NCBI GenBank assembly: GCA_016218545.1
Contig: JACRDQ010000038.1
Coordinates: 192,986-256,985 of the forward strand
Source of the DNA: Elusimicrobiota bacterium
GTDB taxonomy: Bacteria > Elusimicrobiota > Elusimicrobia > UBA1565 > UBA9628
DNA length: 64,000 nt
Direction: 5' to 3'
Shown: piece after piece, positions 41,455 through 49,529 of the stretch
Layout: every line of letters begins with the position of its first letter
Position numbering within the stretch: the stretch's first letter is position 1
The notes under the pieces: generated by a model
The model's database searches: none
The model's input: only the letters and a program-made list of their open reading frames with translations
What the model was told of the DNA's origin: nothing
Translations under genes and position numbers: made by a program

Positions 41455-41473
41455 TGGACACTTTTTGGACACT
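41455..41473 (+). repeat. 19-bp direct repeat, copy B
   Basis: Identical to and in the same orientation as the repeat at 39967-39985. Here it is preceded by GTCCACTTC, giving a GTCCA-N4-TGGAC inverted pair. No gene of the same type follows it; the next gene is the tRNA. Confidence 0.85.
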
Positions 41474-41539
41474 CGGCGATTTTCGGCCGGATTGCAGAAT
41501 ACAGAATTACGTCGCAGCTATCAGCATATTTTAGCACCC

Positions 41540-41623
41540 GGTGGGGTGGCTGAGCGGTCAAAAGCAACGGTCTGTAAAACCGTCGGGCTACGCCCTACAT
41601 AGGTTCGAATCCTATCCCCACCA
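41540..41623 (+). tRNA. tRNA-Tyr (anticodon GTA)
   Basis: The acceptor stem GGTGGGG (41540-41546) pairs with CCCCACC (41616-41622), with discriminator A at 41623. The anticodon GTA is at 41574-41576 within CTGTAAA, the anticodon stem is ACGGT/ACCGT, and a long variable arm (GGGC-TAC-GCCC) marks the class II Tyr type. The T arm has GGTTCGAATCC. The 3' CCA is not encoded and must be added after transcription. Confidence 0.95.
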
Positions 41624-41638
41624 CGCTTTCAAAAAACC

Positions 41639-42445
41639 ATGCCCATCAACATCGTCGTGTGCGTGAAAGACACCCCGGAGAGCCTGGGGGTCAGCATCGA
41701 TCCCAAGACCAGGCACGTCAGCCACGAGGGGGTCAAGACGGCCATCAACCCCTTCGACGAGTACGCGGTCGAGGAGGCCCTGCGCATCAAAGAGAAGCTC
41801 GCGGGCACCACGACCACGGTCTTGAGCGTGGGGCCGGCGCAGGCCGAAGGCGCTCTGCGCGAGGCGCTCTCGCGCGGAGTCGAGTCAGCGGTGCTGGTGA
41901 GCGGCACGGAATTCGCGGGCTCGGACACCTATGCCACGAGCAGGGTCCTGGCCGCGGCCATCCGCAAGCTCGATGAGACCAGGCCCGTGCACCTGGTCCT
42001 CTTCGGCAAGAGCTCCAATGACGGGAGCTCCGGCATCGTGGGCGCCCAGGTCGCGGCCTGGCTGGGCTGGCCTTCGGCCATCGCGGTCAAGAAAGTGGAC
42101 TCGGTCACGGACTCGAGCGTGGCGGTGGTGCGGCTCCTCGAGGACGGCATGGACACGGTGAAGCTCGGCCTGCCTGCCTGCGTCTCCACCATCAAAGAGA
42201 TCAATGAGCCGCGGCTCCCCTCCCTCAAGGGCAAGCTCGCGGCCAAGAAGGCCCCGATCCAGAAGCTGGGCCTGGCGGACCTGGGCTTGAAGGCCGAGGA
42301 AGTGGGCTCCGCGGGAAGCCTGGCGCGCATCGCCTCCGAGACCACGCCTCCCGCCAGGCCGGCGGGCATGACGGTCGAGGGCAAGACCGCGGCTGAGAAG
42401 GCCGCCAAGCTCGTGGACATCCTCATCGAAAGGAAGCTCATCTGA
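41639..42445 (+). CDS. etfB: Electron transfer flavoprotein beta subunit
   Basis: The 268-residue product begins MPINIVVCVKDTPE and contains the family signatures NPFDEYAVEEALRIKE and FGKSSNDGSSGIVGAQVAAWLGWP, followed by the C-terminal PRLPSLKGKLAAKK segment. With EtfA it forms a heterodimer that carries electrons via FAD between dehydrogenases and an acceptor such as a quinone oxidoreductase. The start lies 15 nt after the 3' end of tRNA-Tyr, with no clear Shine-Dalgarno sequence between them. Its stop codon overlaps the etfA start by one base (TGATG). The identity is secure; the partner dehydrogenase is not encoded in the window. Confidence 0.95.
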   Translation: MPINIVVCVKDTPESLGVSIDPKTRHVSHEGVKTAINPFDEYAVEEALRIKEKLAGTTTTVLSVGPAQAEGALREALSRGVESAVLVSGTEFAGSDTYATSRVLAAAIRKLDETRPVHLVLFGKSSNDGSSGIVGAQVAAWLGWPSAIAVKKVDSVTDSSVAVVRLLEDGMDTVKLGLPACVSTIKEINEPRLPSLKGKLAAKKAPIQKLGLADLGLKAEEVGSAGSLARIASETTPPARPAGMTVEGKTAAEKAAKLVDILIERKLI

Positions 42446-43425
42446 TGGCGCCTGCAACCGGCGTGTTCGTCGCAGCCCTTCCCCTGCGCGGGGCATTCAC
42501 CTCCAGCCACGAGCTCCTCAACGCGGGCCGCGCCATGGCCGACGCGTTGAAGGAGCCGCTCACCGCCGTCCTTCTGGGCGGACATCTCTCGGACCAGGCC
42601 TCCGAGCTCATGGAGCGCGGAGCGGACCGCGTGGTCATCGTGGAGTGCGAGGCCCTGGCCAAGCCCAACGAGGAGCTCCAGGCCGCCGCCCTGGCCCAGG
42701 TCTTCGGCGGCGGCGCAGCCAAGGTCCTCTTCCCCTCCACCGTGAACGGCAGGTCCCTGGCGGCCCGGGTCTCGGTCCTCATGAAGACGGGCATCGCCAC
42801 GGACGTCTTCGAGTTCGCGGTCGAAGCAGGAGCCCTCAAGGTCAAGCGCGCGGGCTACGGCGGCAACATCATCAGCGAGGTGACCTTCTCCTCGCAATCC
42901 TGCGTCATGACCCTCCAGGCCATGGTCTGGCCTCCTGCTCCCAGGACCGCGGGCAAGACGGGCGCCACGGACCGCGTCCCCTTCACACCCGGAGCGACCC
43001 GCACGGAGTTCGTGGCCTTTGAAGGCGGCGATTCCGGAGAAGTGGACCTTGCGAGCGCGGACATCGTGGTCTCAGGCGGCCGCGGCGTGGGCGGGCCGGA
43101 CGGCTTCAAGGTCATCCGCGACCTGGCCAAGGCCCTGGGAGCGGCGGCAGGAGCCAGCCGCGCCGCCGTGGACTCGGGCTGGATCCCCTACCGCTATCAG
43201 GTGGGCCTCACGGGGCGGACCATCAGGCCCAAGATGTACGTGGCCTGCGGCATCTCAGGACAGATCCAGCACCTGGCAGGCATGTCCTCCGCCAAGACCA
43301 TCGTGGCCGTCAACCCCGACCCTGAGTGCCCCATGATGAAGGCCGCGACCCTGGCGGTGGTGGGAGACCTGCACGAGCTCCTGCCCCTGATCGCGGCCGA
43401 GGTAAGAAAACGAAAAGGCGCTTGA
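42445..43425 (+). CDS. etfA: Electron transfer flavoprotein alpha subunit
   Basis: The 326-residue product has the N-terminal ETF domain (ERGADRVVIVE, FPSTVNGRSLAARVSVLM) and the C-terminal FAD-binding domain. The latter carries VSGGRGVGGPDGF, GLTGRTIRPKMYVACGISG, IQHLAGMSSAKTIVAVN and VGDLHELLP, all as in known EtfA. It binds FAD and pairs with EtfB. The ATG at 42445 overlaps the etfB stop, so the two are translationally coupled. The gene ends about 58 bp before a convergent HEAT-repeat gene. A weak GC stem GGCGC/GCGCC lies near 43468-43484 but lacks a following T run, so it is not called a terminator. Confidence 0.95.
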   Translation: MAPATGVFVAALPLRGAFTSSHELLNAGRAMADALKEPLTAVLLGGHLSDQASELMERGADRVVIVECEALAKPNEELQAAALAQVFGGGAAKVLFPSTVNGRSLAARVSVLMKTGIATDVFEFAVEAGALKVKRAGYGGNIISEVTFSSQSCVMTLQAMVWPPAPRTAGKTGATDRVPFTPGATRTEFVAFEGGDSGEVDLASADIVVSGGRGVGGPDGFKVIRDLAKALGAAAGASRAAVDSGWIPYRYQVGLTGRTIRPKMYVACGISGQIQHLAGMSSAKTIVAVNPDPECPMMKAATLAVVGDLHELLPLIAAEVRKRKGA

Positions 43426-43483
43426 CTTCAGCCCCCTCGATGCGCCCCGTCTAAAAGTCTGGCACCTGGCGCCACGGAAGCGC

Positions 43484-45211
43484 CTACTTCTGCTGCAGCG
43501 CCTTCAACGCGTTCTCAGCCGCCCGCCGCACCTCGAAGGACGAGCCTTCCTGCCACTGGGACTTGAGCTTCTTGAGGACCGCGTCGTCGCGGATGCCGAG
43601 CTGGCCCAGGCTCGCCATGGCCTTGCCGGCCAAGCCCTCGTCCGGAGCATCGCAGAGCTCAAGCAGCTTAGGAAGGGCTGAAGCATCCCCGAGCCCTCCC
43701 AAGGTCTCGACGATGTCTCCAGCCAGCGCAGGCCCAGGGTCCATGGCAAGGAACCCGAGCAGGATGCCTGCCAGCTTCTGGGGCCGGCCTGCGGCCTTGC
43801 GCCGCCTTTCGATGTGCCCGGCGGCGCGCACGAGCCTCTCCTTGACGCCGCGGACCGGGTCGGAGCGGAGGATGCCGCACAGCGCATCCAGCCCTGCCTC
43901 GCTGGAGGTAAGGGCCAGGCCTGAGGCTCCACCCTGCCGCTGGAGCGGGTCCTTACTCTCCAGCAGGTCGAGCAGGAGTCTGCATGCCTCGGGAGTCCCC
44001 AGCTCGCCTAGGCCATGGGTCGCGGCGCGGACCAGACCGGGGTCTCGCGAGCCTTTTGCCAAGCGGCCCATCACGCCCACGCTGAAGCCTTCCTTGGCTT
44101 TGGCGAGCAGGGAGAGGGCCAGGCAGCGCACCGCCAGGTTCTCGCCCGCGTTCTCAGCCATGGCTGCCAACTGGGCCGGCGCCACCTTGGCCAGGCCTTT
44201 GCCGTGGAATTCGGTCAGGTGCCTGAGGGCTTGGGCCCTCAAGCCAGGGCTGGCCGGCGCCTTGAGGAAGGCCTCCAACTGCTCCGCGGAGAAGAACTTG
44301 GGGTCGCGGCTGATGATGGCGCTGAACCACTGGCCTGCCAGGTCCGTGTCCTGGATGCCCTCAAGCACCCGGCCGAGGGTCTCCAGGGGCAGGGTCGAAG
44401 CCCCGGCCAGGAGCTTCAAGGCGCACCGGAACCTCATCCCAGGAGACCGGGCGCAGGCGAAGGCCTCCACCAAGGCCGCATCGACGAGGAAGCCCGGGTC
44501 GCGGGCCACCACGAAGTCGTAGAGCCGTTCTTGCACCGCAGGGTCCTGGGCGCGCTTGACGAGGTCGAAGAGCAGGCCCGTGGGCATGCCGCGGGTCAGG
44601 GACACGCGGTCGAGGATGGCGCTCTGAAGGGAGTGCCCGCCGGCGGACTCGAACATCCGGCTGAGGTCCTCGGCCGGGAATGCCGTCATCTTAAGGATGA
44701 GCCTGCGCAGAGACTCGCTTGCGAGGTGCTCGTAGAGCCTGACCCGCACGGCGTTGTCCAGGGCCTGGAGCAGGTCCACGGCAGCCTGGAGCGCGGCCTT
44801 CTTGCCGAAACCCTCGCTCGCCTGGGCATCGAGCACCACGCCCAAGGGCTTGAGCTTGGCGAGGAGCTCAGCGTCCGAGGCGTCCGGAACCTGGGGCGCG
44901 ACCGCGGGACGCTGGGCCTGGGCCGCGGCCGGGGCAGGCGGCAGCGCCTTGAGTCCAGGCAGGGGCGGGACCGGGGCCCTCTCAGCAGGCTTGGGCTTGG
45001 GCTTGGGGAAGAGCCAATACCAGGCCTCAAGGAGGATATCCTTGAAGGGCACGAGCGCCTGGCTTGCCGCAGCCGAGGCTGAGGCCAGCTTCTGCTCGGC
45101 CGTGGGAGCGTCAGCCGCCTCTTCGGGCGAAAAGCTCGTCACGATGAGGTAGGTCAGGACCGCGCCTGAGCCCAGGAACACGAAGACCCCGAGCAGGAGC
45201 GCCGAATCCAT
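43484..45211 (-). CDS. Membrane-anchored HEAT-repeat protein
   Basis: The 575-residue protein has one N-terminal transmembrane segment (about 5-27, LLLGVFVFLGSGAVLTYLIV). A proline-rich linker (about 70-110, PKPKPKPAERAPVPPLPG) follows, and then about 450 residues of helical repeats. The C-terminal third shows HEAT/PBS-like repeats: GLGELGTPEACRLLLDLLESKDP, ASGLALTSSEAG, TLGGLGDASALPKLLELCDAPDEG and SLGQLGIRDDAVLKKLKS. HEAT arrays bind other proteins; the partner is unknown. It is convergent with etfA and divergent from the EAL-domain gene. A related HEAT array forms the C-terminus of the aminopeptidase encoded nearby. Confidence 0.75.
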   Translation of the reverse strand: MDSALLLGVFVFLGSGAVLTYLIVTSFSPEEAADAPTAEQKLASASAAASQALVPFKDILLEAWYWLFPKPKPKPAERAPVPPLPGLKALPPAPAAAQAQRPAVAPQVPDASDAELLAKLKPLGVVLDAQASEGFGKKAALQAAVDLLQALDNAVRVRLYEHLASESLRRLILKMTAFPAEDLSRMFESAGGHSLQSAILDRVSLTRGMPTGLLFDLVKRAQDPAVQERLYDFVVARDPGFLVDAALVEAFACARSPGMRFRCALKLLAGASTLPLETLGRVLEGIQDTDLAGQWFSAIISRDPKFFSAEQLEAFLKAPASPGLRAQALRHLTEFHGKGLAKVAPAQLAAMAENAGENLAVRCLALSLLAKAKEGFSVGVMGRLAKGSRDPGLVRAATHGLGELGTPEACRLLLDLLESKDPLQRQGGASGLALTSSEAGLDALCGILRSDPVRGVKERLVRAAGHIERRRKAAGRPQKLAGILLGFLAMDPGPALAGDIVETLGGLGDASALPKLLELCDAPDEGLAGKAMASLGQLGIRDDAVLKKLKSQWQEGSSFEVRRAAENALKALQQK

Positions 45212-45240
45212 GCCTTATCTTACCAAGAACCGGCCCTCCT

Positions 45241-45268
45241 TTGGGAAGACCGCCCAATTAGCTATACT
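45241..45268 (+). promoter_or_regulatory. Predicted promoter of the EAL-domain gene
   Basis: TTGGGA at 45241-45246 and TATACT at 45263-45268 are separated by 16 nt. The predicted start is near 45275, leaving a leader of only about 8 nt before the ATG at 45283, so the message would be nearly leaderless. Confidence 0.5.
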
Positions 45269-45282
45269 TTCTCAATCCCCCT

Positions 45283-46476
45283 ATGCCACGCCCCCGGACG
45301 CGCCGTTGCCTGGGTTCCGAGCGCTCCGTGCACGTCCTGGTCTTCAGGCTGCTCGATCCTCTGCGCATCGAGTCCTTGCACGGCAGCAGGGTCACGGACG
45401 CGGTCTACCACGACCTGACGCGGCGCTTTGAAGCCATCGCCAAGTCGGTCCTGCGGCGGCACCACCTGCTCGACGCTCCCTGGTCGCCCGAACTCGGGCT
45501 CTGGATGGTCCCTTTCCGCATGGAGACCTCGGAGTTGGGCATGGACGAGGCTGACCAGACCCACGCCATCTCCCACGCCACCAGCGCCCTGGTGCGGGAC
45601 ATGCTCGACGCCGAGCTGGGGTCGGCCGCGGCCATGCACGTGGACTACCGCGTGGGCATCCTGCGCGACGAGTCCGGCACGCCGGAGCCCGCGCGGCTCT
45701 TCGAGAAGCTCTCGGGCTCCATCTCGCGGCTCGACGGGATCATGGGCCAGCCCGCGGTCTCCCGGGAGACCTTCAGGGACATCCTCACCGGGCCCAACAT
45801 CGACTTCCACCTTCAGTCCGTCATCTCCCTCTCGGACATGAGGACCGTGGGCTTCGAGGCCCTGGCCCGCGGCCCGGTCGGCGGCCCGGTGGAGCGGCCG
45901 GACAAGCTCTTCGCCGCGGCCGCGCACTACGGCCTGCGCCGCGAGCTCGACCTGGCCTGCGTCTCGGCCGCGCTCGGCCGGGCCCACCGCCTGCCCGAGC
46001 CCTACTGGCTCTCGGTCAACCTCGGCCCGGACATCCTCGACGCCACGCTCCTACGCAAGCTCATCCCCGAGCCGCGCGCCTTCAGGCGCCGGGTCTTCGA
46101 GATCACCGAGCACCTCCCCATCGCCGAGCCCCGGGAGTTCGCGGCCAGGACCAACCCCCTGCGGCGCCAGGGCGCCCTGGTCGCGCTCGACGACGCGGGC
46201 TGCGGGTTCCTCAACATGTCCATGGTGACGGACCTCTCCCCGAACATCGTCAAGCTCTGCATCACCATCATCCGCCGCCTCGACGGCAGGTCCTCCATCG
46301 TCGGCGCGGTGCGCCACACGGTGGAGCGCATCCGCGCCGCGGGCGCCATCCCCCTGGCCGAAGGCGTGGAGACCGCAGAGCAGCTCCGCCTGGTCAAGGA
46401 ATGCGGCTTCGAGCTGGCCCAGGGCTGGATCTTCGGCAAGCCCAAGCCCGTCCGGGACGTCCTCTCCGCGCTCTAA
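45283..46476 (+). CDS. EAL-domain protein with degenerate N-terminal domain (putative c-di-GMP phosphodiesterase or receptor)
   Basis: The C-terminal EAL domain starts near residue 175 and shows GFEALARG (about 190), VNLGPDIL, FEITEH, ALDDAGCGFLN in place of the usual DDFGTGYS, LAEGVET and QGWIFGKP. Most metal-binding residues (E of EAL, N, E of EITE, DD, E of EGVE) are kept, but the lysine motif reads VKLCI where KID is usual. Activity is plausible but not certain. The first 165 residues resemble a worn-out GGDEF-type fold without the GGDEF signature. EAL proteins hydrolyse c-di-GMP or bind it as receptors. The next gene, convergent and 4 bp away, encodes a PilT-type ATPase, and pilus motility is often controlled by c-di-GMP. 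Confidence 0.85.
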   Translation: MPRPRTRRCLGSERSVHVLVFRLLDPLRIESLHGSRVTDAVYHDLTRRFEAIAKSVLRRHHLLDAPWSPELGLWMVPFRMETSELGMDEADQTHAISHATSALVRDMLDAELGSAAAMHVDYRVGILRDESGTPEPARLFEKLSGSISRLDGIMGQPAVSRETFRDILTGPNIDFHLQSVISLSDMRTVGFEALARGPVGGPVERPDKLFAAAAHYGLRRELDLACVSAALGRAHRLPEPYWLSVNLGPDILDATLLRKLIPEPRAFRRRVFEITEHLPIAEPREFAARTNPLRRQGALVALDDAGCGFLNMSMVTDLSPNIVKLCITIIRRLDGRSSIVGAVRHTVERIRAAGAIPLAEGVETAEQLRLVKECGFELAQGWIFGKPKPVRDVLSAL

Positions 46477-46480
46477 GAGC

Positions 46481-47548
46481 CTACTTCAGCGCCGACATCG
46501 CGGCCGCCAGGTCGTCGGGCCGGTGGCACTTCATCAGGGCGGCTTCCGGGGTCACGAGCTTGTTGCGCACCAGGCGCAGGATGGCCTTGTCCATGTTGAT
46601 CATGCCCTGCTTGGACCCGGACTCGATGGCGGTGAAGAGCTGGGTGGTCTTCCCCTCCCTGATGGCGTTCTCGATGGTCGGGTTCATGATCATGATCTCC
46701 CGCGCGGCCACGCGGCCCTTGCCGTCCGCCCGCGGGAGCAGGAGCTGGGAGACCGAGGCCTTGAGCTGAGCGGCGAGCCTGAGCTGGACGCCCCGGTGCT
46801 GCTCGACCGGGAACATGTTCACGATCCGCTCGACCGTGTGCATGGTATCCGTGGTCGGCAGGCTCCCGAAGACCAGGGGCCCCGACTCGGCGATGTGGAG
46901 GGCCGCCTCGGCGGTCTCCATGTCGCGGATCTCGCCGATCAGCACGACGTCGGCGTTCTGCTTCATGACGGACTTGAGCGCGGACGCGTAGGACTTGGCG
47001 TGGAGCCCCATCTCCCGCTGGCAGAAGAGCGAGTTCTTGGGCGCGAACCGGTACTCGATGAGGTCCTCGATGGCCACGATGTGGGCGTCGCGCTTCTGGT
47101 TGATCTGCTCGACGATGCAGACCAGGGTGGTGGACTTGCCCGACCCGGCCGGGCCGGTCACGAGCACCAGGCCCCGGGTGAGGCCGGCGAGGTTGACCAC
47201 GGCCTCGGGGAGGTCCAAGTCCTCGGGCCTGGGCACGGCCGACGGGATGGTGTGGAGCACGGCGTGCAAGCCGTTGAGCTGGGTGACCACGTTCATGCGG
47301 AAGCGCGCCACGTTCGGCAGGGTCAGGGTGCAGTCGAGCTCGAGGTTCTCCTGCAGGAGCCGGCGCTGCTCCTCGAAGAGGTTGGAGAGGATGAGCCTGG
47401 CGACCTCCTTGGCGTCGTTGACCCCGAAGCCCTGCAGGACGGCCAGAGCTCCCGCGTGGCGCACCATGGGAGGCTGTCCCGGCACGAGGAAGATGTCCGA
47501 GACCTTCTGGGTGGCTGCCGCCTTGAGGATGTCCGCTAGCTCTGACAT
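46481..47548 (-). CDS. PilT/PilU-family type IV pilus ATPase
   Basis: The 355-residue protein has the PAS-like N-terminal domain (MSELADILKAAATQKVSDIFL) and Walker A GPAGSGKSTT near 131-140. The Asp box AIEDLIEYRF and Walker B VVLIGEIRDMETAEAALHIAESG follow. It is a hexameric motor of pilus retraction that depolymerises pilin at the inner membrane. The His-box region reads FGSLPTTDTMHTVERI, with proline where most family members have the conserved histidine (GTLHT). A GGGAGGT ribosome site lies just before ATG 47548. No pilin or pilus assembly genes are in the window, so the pilus system must be elsewhere. PilT versus PilU cannot be decided. Confidence 0.9.
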   Translation of the reverse strand: MSELADILKAAATQKVSDIFLVPGQPPMVRHAGALAVLQGFGVNDAKEVARLILSNLFEEQRRLLQENLELDCTLTLPNVARFRMNVVTQLNGLHAVLHTIPSAVPRPEDLDLPEAVVNLAGLTRGLVLVTGPAGSGKSTTLVCIVEQINQKRDAHIVAIEDLIEYRFAPKNSLFCQREMGLHAKSYASALKSVMKQNADVVLIGEIRDMETAEAALHIAESGPLVFGSLPTTDTMHTVERIVNMFPVEQHRGVQLRLAAQLKASVSQLLLPRADGKGRVAAREIMIMNPTIENAIREGKTTQLFTAIESGSKQGMINMDKAILRLVRNKLVTPEAALMKCHRPDDLAAAMSALK

Positions 47549-47601
47549 GTGAGACCTCCCTTAAGAGCCAACATTACCGCTTTTGACCGGAGCAAATCAA
47601 A

Positions 47602-49458
47602 TTACTGCTTGGCAGGCTCGGAGGTCTTGGAGAGGACGGTGAAGGGAGAGGACTTGATCACCGCGTAGGGCGCCAGGGTGTAGGAGCGGTCCCCGTGGTC
47701 GAGCACCACGTAGTTGAGGTTCATGTCGATGACCGTGCCCGAGACGGCGCCGATCTCGACGCGGTCGCCGATGGTGAAGGGGTGGTTCATCAGGATCCAG
47801 AAGCCCTGGATGAGGTTGCCGATCACGTCCGCCGAGGCCCAGCCGAGCGCGATGGAGGACGCGCCCAGGGTCGTCATCAGGGCGGACCAGGTCAGGCCGA
47901 AGAAGCGCAGGGCCATGCTCCCGCTGACCAGGTAGACCAGGACCTGGACCCCGAGCTTGATGACCACCGTGCCTTGCGGGCTCCAGCCGCGGCTCTCAGC
48001 CAGGCGCCTGATGAAGCCCACCACGCCCTTCTCCAGGGCGCGGCCGGCCACCAGGGTCAGGGCTCCCTGGAAATAGGGCACGAAGGACGAGACCGACGCG
48101 AGGAACGCCATGCCGGGCATGAAGGCCAGGCCCACGGCTAGCCCGATGCCCGCCAAGGTCCACGCCGAGGAGGCCAGGACGCTCAGCTTGGGCTGCTCCC
48201 TGGCCAGGCGGTAGAGGTCGCTCCAGAGGTGCCGGCCGGAGCCTTGGCGGGACGCGGAGGTCCTGCGGGAGGAGTACTCCCCGAAGACCGTGACCGGCTT
48301 CTCCGAAAGCTGGGTGTAAGTCAGCATGGTGGTCCCGCCGTCGGTCCGCGAGAGCTCCATGTACCTGAGGTTCATGTCTTTGACCGTGTACGCGACCGTG
48401 CCGATGCGGATCCGGTCGCCGATGACGTAGGGCCTGGTGACGAGGATCTTGAGCCCTTCGAGGAAATTGCCGATGAACTCCTTGGCAGCCATGGTCATGG
48501 CCACGCCGCCGATGCCGAAGGTGGCCAGGAGCGCCGCGGTGCTGACACCCGCGGAATGCAGGGCCAGAGCCCCGCCCGCGGCCCAGACCACGACGCCGGC
48601 GGCCAGCCGCACCGCAAGCTGGGTGCCCGGGGTCCAGCCGGCCTTGCGAGCCAGGACCGTCACTCCGGCGCGCACGAGCCTGTTGACCGCGAAGGTAGCG
48701 GCGAAGATGCCGCCTGCCGCCACGTAGGGCGCGGCCTTGACCCAGAACGCGGGGGTCCACACGGGCAGGGACCAGCGCGCGGCCCCGTACACGGCTGCCA
48801 GGCCGGCCGGCAGGGCCGCTGCCTTGAGGAAGGAGGTCTTCTTGGCGGGCTGGGGAGTCGCCGGAGCAGGAGGAGCGTCTTGCTTGGCGGCAGCCTGCGA
48901 GGCGCCTGAGGGCGCCAAGCCCGAGGGACTGAGCTCGGAAGAAGGCTCAGCCTCGGCCAGGACCTCGGGCCCGGCCGAAGGCGAAGCTGACCAGAACCGG
49001 TCCCAGCGCGTCCTGGAGCCTGAAGGCTCGGTCTCCTGCTGAGTCCCCAGCTTGGCTTCCTCGGAAAGCACGGCCTGGACGGCGTCCAAGCTCGCAGGCC
49101 TGGCATGCAGGGCCTCAGGCGCCGCTGCCTTTCCAGGGAGCCCGGCAGAGACCTCGAGAGCGATTGCAGGCGCCAGGGAGGCGAAGGCCTGGACCTGCGA
49201 CTCGACCACAGGGAGGTCCAAGCTGCCCGGAGTCACCGAGGGCAAGGACGGTGAAGCGGAGAAGCCGGAGAGGCTGTTGAGGGATGAGGCGCTCCCGCGC
49301 TCCAGGCCCAGGGTCCCGAGATTGAAGCCTCCTTGGCCTGACACCGGGGTCTGGACCCTGCTGGACACCATATTGGCCGCAAGAGTCCAGCCAGGGGTCC
49401 CGAGGAGCAGGCTCAAGACCATCGCCAGACAGAGCATGGAGCGGCCGGCCTCAGCCAT
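47602..49458 (-). CDS. Mechanosensitive channel protein with two tandem MscS modules
   Basis: The 618-residue protein starts with a signal peptide (about 1-28), then a low-complexity Ser/Pro/Ala region to about 210. Module 1 (about 215-400) has TM segments ending in TFGIGGVAMTMAAKEFIGNFLEGLKIL, then the MscS beta domain (YVIGDRIRIGTVAYTVKDMNLRY). Module 2 (about 430-612) repeats the plan with LGASSIALGWASADVIGNLIQGFWIL and FTIGDRVEIGAVSGTVIDMNLNYVVL. MscS channels open under membrane tension to protect against osmotic shock. Having two pore-helix/beta-domain units in one chain is unusual; the usual chain has one. The gene is 53 bp upstream of the PilT gene on the same strand. Confidence 0.87.
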   Translation of the reverse strand: MAEAGRSMLCLAMVLSLLLGTPGWTLAANMVSSRVQTPVSGQGGFNLGTLGLERGSASSLNSLSGFSASPSLPSVTPGSLDLPVVESQVQAFASLAPAIALEVSAGLPGKAAAPEALHARPASLDAVQAVLSEEAKLGTQQETEPSGSRTRWDRFWSASPSAGPEVLAEAEPSSELSPSGLAPSGASQAAAKQDAPPAPATPQPAKKTSFLKAAALPAGLAAVYGAARWSLPVWTPAFWVKAAPYVAAGGIFAATFAVNRLVRAGVTVLARKAGWTPGTQLAVRLAAGVVVWAAGGALALHSAGVSTAALLATFGIGGVAMTMAAKEFIGNFLEGLKILVTRPYVIGDRIRIGTVAYTVKDMNLRYMELSRTDGGTTMLTYTQLSEKPVTVFGEYSSRRTSASRQGSGRHLWSDLYRLAREQPKLSVLASSAWTLAGIGLAVGLAFMPGMAFLASVSSFVPYFQGALTLVAGRALEKGVVGFIRRLAESRGWSPQGTVVIKLGVQVLVYLVSGSMALRFFGLTWSALMTTLGASSIALGWASADVIGNLIQGFWILMNHPFTIGDRVEIGAVSGTVIDMNLNYVVLDHGDRSYTLAPYAVIKSSPFTVLSKTSEPAKQ

Positions 49459-49529
49459 GGGGAGATGATATCACGCCTCCCTCCTCGGCCGTGCCGGTCC
49501 AAAGACCCAAGAAAGGCCTGGTTTTAGGC

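Larger units (their letters stand above)
41200..41539. other. Spacer between the second ATPase gene and tRNA-Tyr
   Basis: This 340-bp stretch holds a possible 38-codon ORF (41219-41335), a small hairpin CGGCG-AAT-CGCCG at 41425-41437, the second copy of the 19-bp direct repeat (41455-41473), and AT-rich sequence before the tRNA. No further gene is evident. Confidence 0.6.

Noticed and set aside
39967-41473. 19-bp repeats as insertion-sequence ends
   Set aside because: They are direct rather than inverted and the enclosed gene is an AAA/DUF4143 ATPase with no transposase.
43461-43490. Possible terminator between etfA and the convergent HEAT gene
   Set aside because: The stem GGCGC/GCGCC is only 5 bp, lacks a T run, and overlaps the HEAT gene's stop region.
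46523-47539. Plus-strand 338-codon open frame
   Set aside because: Antisense shadow of the PilT-type gene; its sequence is biased and matches nothing.
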